This document shows, one piece after another, positions 62,556 to 64,000 of a DNA stretch of 64,000 nt. A program made the translations under genes and the position numbers. Positions within the stretch are counted from its first letter, which is position 1. The number at the start of each line of letters is the position of its first letter. The notes under the pieces were generated by a model. That model had not been told where the DNA came from, did no database searches, and saw nothing but the letters and a program-made list of their open reading frames with translations. Source of the DNA: Pardosa pseudoannulata (taxonomy: Eukaryota; Arthropoda; Arachnida; Araneae; Lycosidae); contig CM063505.1 of the NCBI GenBank assembly GCA_032207245.1, positions 174,608,200 through 174,672,199 on the forward strand. Direction: 5' to 3'.

Positions 62556-63591
62556 CTAGAGGAGAAAAAGTTAAATGAAATTACAAACTCCAACTTCTCA
62601 AAACAAAGCAAAATACAAAATTTTGGTGTTCAAAAATACCTTACGATTTAAAGTAACTAAACAAATGAATATGCAATTTAAGTATTGAGAAAAGTCTAAT
62701 AATAATTTAAGTAAAAAATTCGTTTACTCTAAACTATTTATAGAATCTAGATAAGCCTAAGTAATCCTGTAAATCCATGTAATTACTACAGTTCTACTCT
62801 AACTTAAGAAGACAATACATTTAGCTTTTTAAATTTAAAAAATAATGATAAAATTTGGGAATATAATGCATTTTAATATTCAAATAGAATTACATGCCTT
62901 ATTAAATTTTAAAGAAATTAAATTTTTAAAATATCCTACTTATGTTTTAATACATATACTTTTGCTTGATTTTTTTTCTAATTATTAAAGCATATTACAC
63001 AAGATTGTGCATAGATTTTTAGAGAGAGAGAGAAAGAAAGAGTCAAATGAGAATTAACATTCCAAATAGTTTTCTTCAGAAAATAAAACTAAACATTTGA
63101 AGGATAAATCTATGTGCAGCTAGACAACTGAATATTTGCAACCTCTGATGTTAACAAAAAAAATTAAAATAATACCATTAGAATTTTAAAACATGAAAAT
63201 TAAAAAAAAAACTGAATATGAGGATAAAACAAAGTTTTAGTTTGTAAAAATCCACCACTAAAACTATGATCCTGTATATATGACACATACAGTATTGAAA
63301 ATTGCATACAATTATGCATATAACTTTTCAGAATTGTTTGAAATAATAATAATAAATAAAAAATCTATCCCTCACTTAATCCACTTATTTCATTAAAAAA
63401 TATAAAAAACCTAATTCCAAGTGCTGGTTTATCACATTATCTCAAATCACGAAAAGAGACTCTAGCACAATTTGTGAAATATTAAAGTAAAGAAAAACTT
63501 AAGTGTAACTAAAAATGTTTGTGATAAAAGAATTACAGCAATTTAGTGCATATTACACTAGTACAGAATAGAGCACAACAAATATTTAAAA

Positions 63592-63648
<57 letters not shown>

Positions 63649-64000
63649 TAAATACAAAAATCTTTAAAATCACACACACATTTAAAAGTTTGCTTCTGTA
63701 AAATGTTTAAGTTTCTGTCATAATAATGAACTTGTATCTCTGTCAAGAATTCTTCTGAGTGGACCACTTCCAAATACTTATTTTGTGAATTATATAGATT
63801 ACTATTTACCTGCAATCCAAATCAAAATAGGTATAAGTGTTATGAATACCAAAATAATATGGATGAAATCATGGAGGTTCTTGGTGAAGGAATATAAATT
63901 TACTTGTACCTGTATAATTAGTTTAAAAATGATTTGTTAATTTTCATGAATTTGGTCAGTACAAAATTTTAAAATAACAGCACTTTAGGTTTTTAGCATA
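62556..64000. other. Lipin intron, no exon found
   Basis: (TA)n at 63594-63642. The exon with the DIDGT motif, expected upstream on the - strand, is not here. A short - strand open stretch at about 63675-63830 preceded by ttggattgcag has no lipin similarity. Confidence 0.5.

Noticed and set aside
63675..63830. Possible upstream lipin exon after ttggattgcag on the - strand
   Set aside because: The encoded residues do not resemble any lipin segment and lack DIDGT, which must come directly before SDVLGH.

Overview
This is an AT-rich, intron-rich, repeat-dense animal nuclear sequence. Exon-intron structure with GT/AG splice sites, a cuticle-type chitin deacetylase, tRNA-derived SINEs and long (TA)n tracts point to an arthropod. 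A spider is my best guess, but that is inference from overall style and not from a diagnostic marker. No rRNA, CRISPR, prokaryotic operon or free-standing tRNA gene is present.

Two genuine protein genes can be built exon by exon, and they converge. On the + strand, about 37.5-47.4 kb, is a CDA5-like chitin deacetylase. It has a CBM14 chitin-binding exon, three exons of Ser/Thr/Pro-rich linker with acidic-tyrosine clusters, then three exons of polysaccharide deacetylase domain ending at a stop at 47389-47391. All splice phases agree. The signal-peptide exon was not found. On the - strand, 62.6-57.5 kb, are the last four coding exons of a lipin (phosphatidate phosphatase). They cover the C-terminal LNS2 domain; the exon with the catalytic DxDxT lies beyond the right edge. 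The roughly 10 kb between the two stop codons holds the two 3' UTRs and spacer. The two genes have no evident shared pathway.

The left 37 kb holds no convincing exon. It is a layered repeat landscape. An hAT-type element lies at 3.3-3.8 kb. A 2.2 kb array of 130-bp units at 7.0-9.2 kb is built from a SINE body and ends in a SINE with its own target duplication. A putative LTR family has copies at 9.35-9.91 and 35.77-36.26 kb. There is a 293-bp triplication at 11.3-12.1 kb, two 250-360 bp tandem duplications at 21-25 kb, and a 936-bp TTAA-flanked inverted-repeat element at 26.1-27.1 kb. A deleted piggyBac-like element with a SINE nested in it lies at 33.2-34.0 kb. Many copies of one tRNA-derived SINE with an AAACC-rich tail are scattered through. 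Long (TA)n tracts lie at 5.7, 18.2, 28.7-29.3 and 32.6 kb.

The introns of the deacetylase gene are themselves loaded with small DNA transposons: a TTAA element, a foldback element, a Tc1-type MITE, a Tc1 transposase remnant and an LTR fragment.
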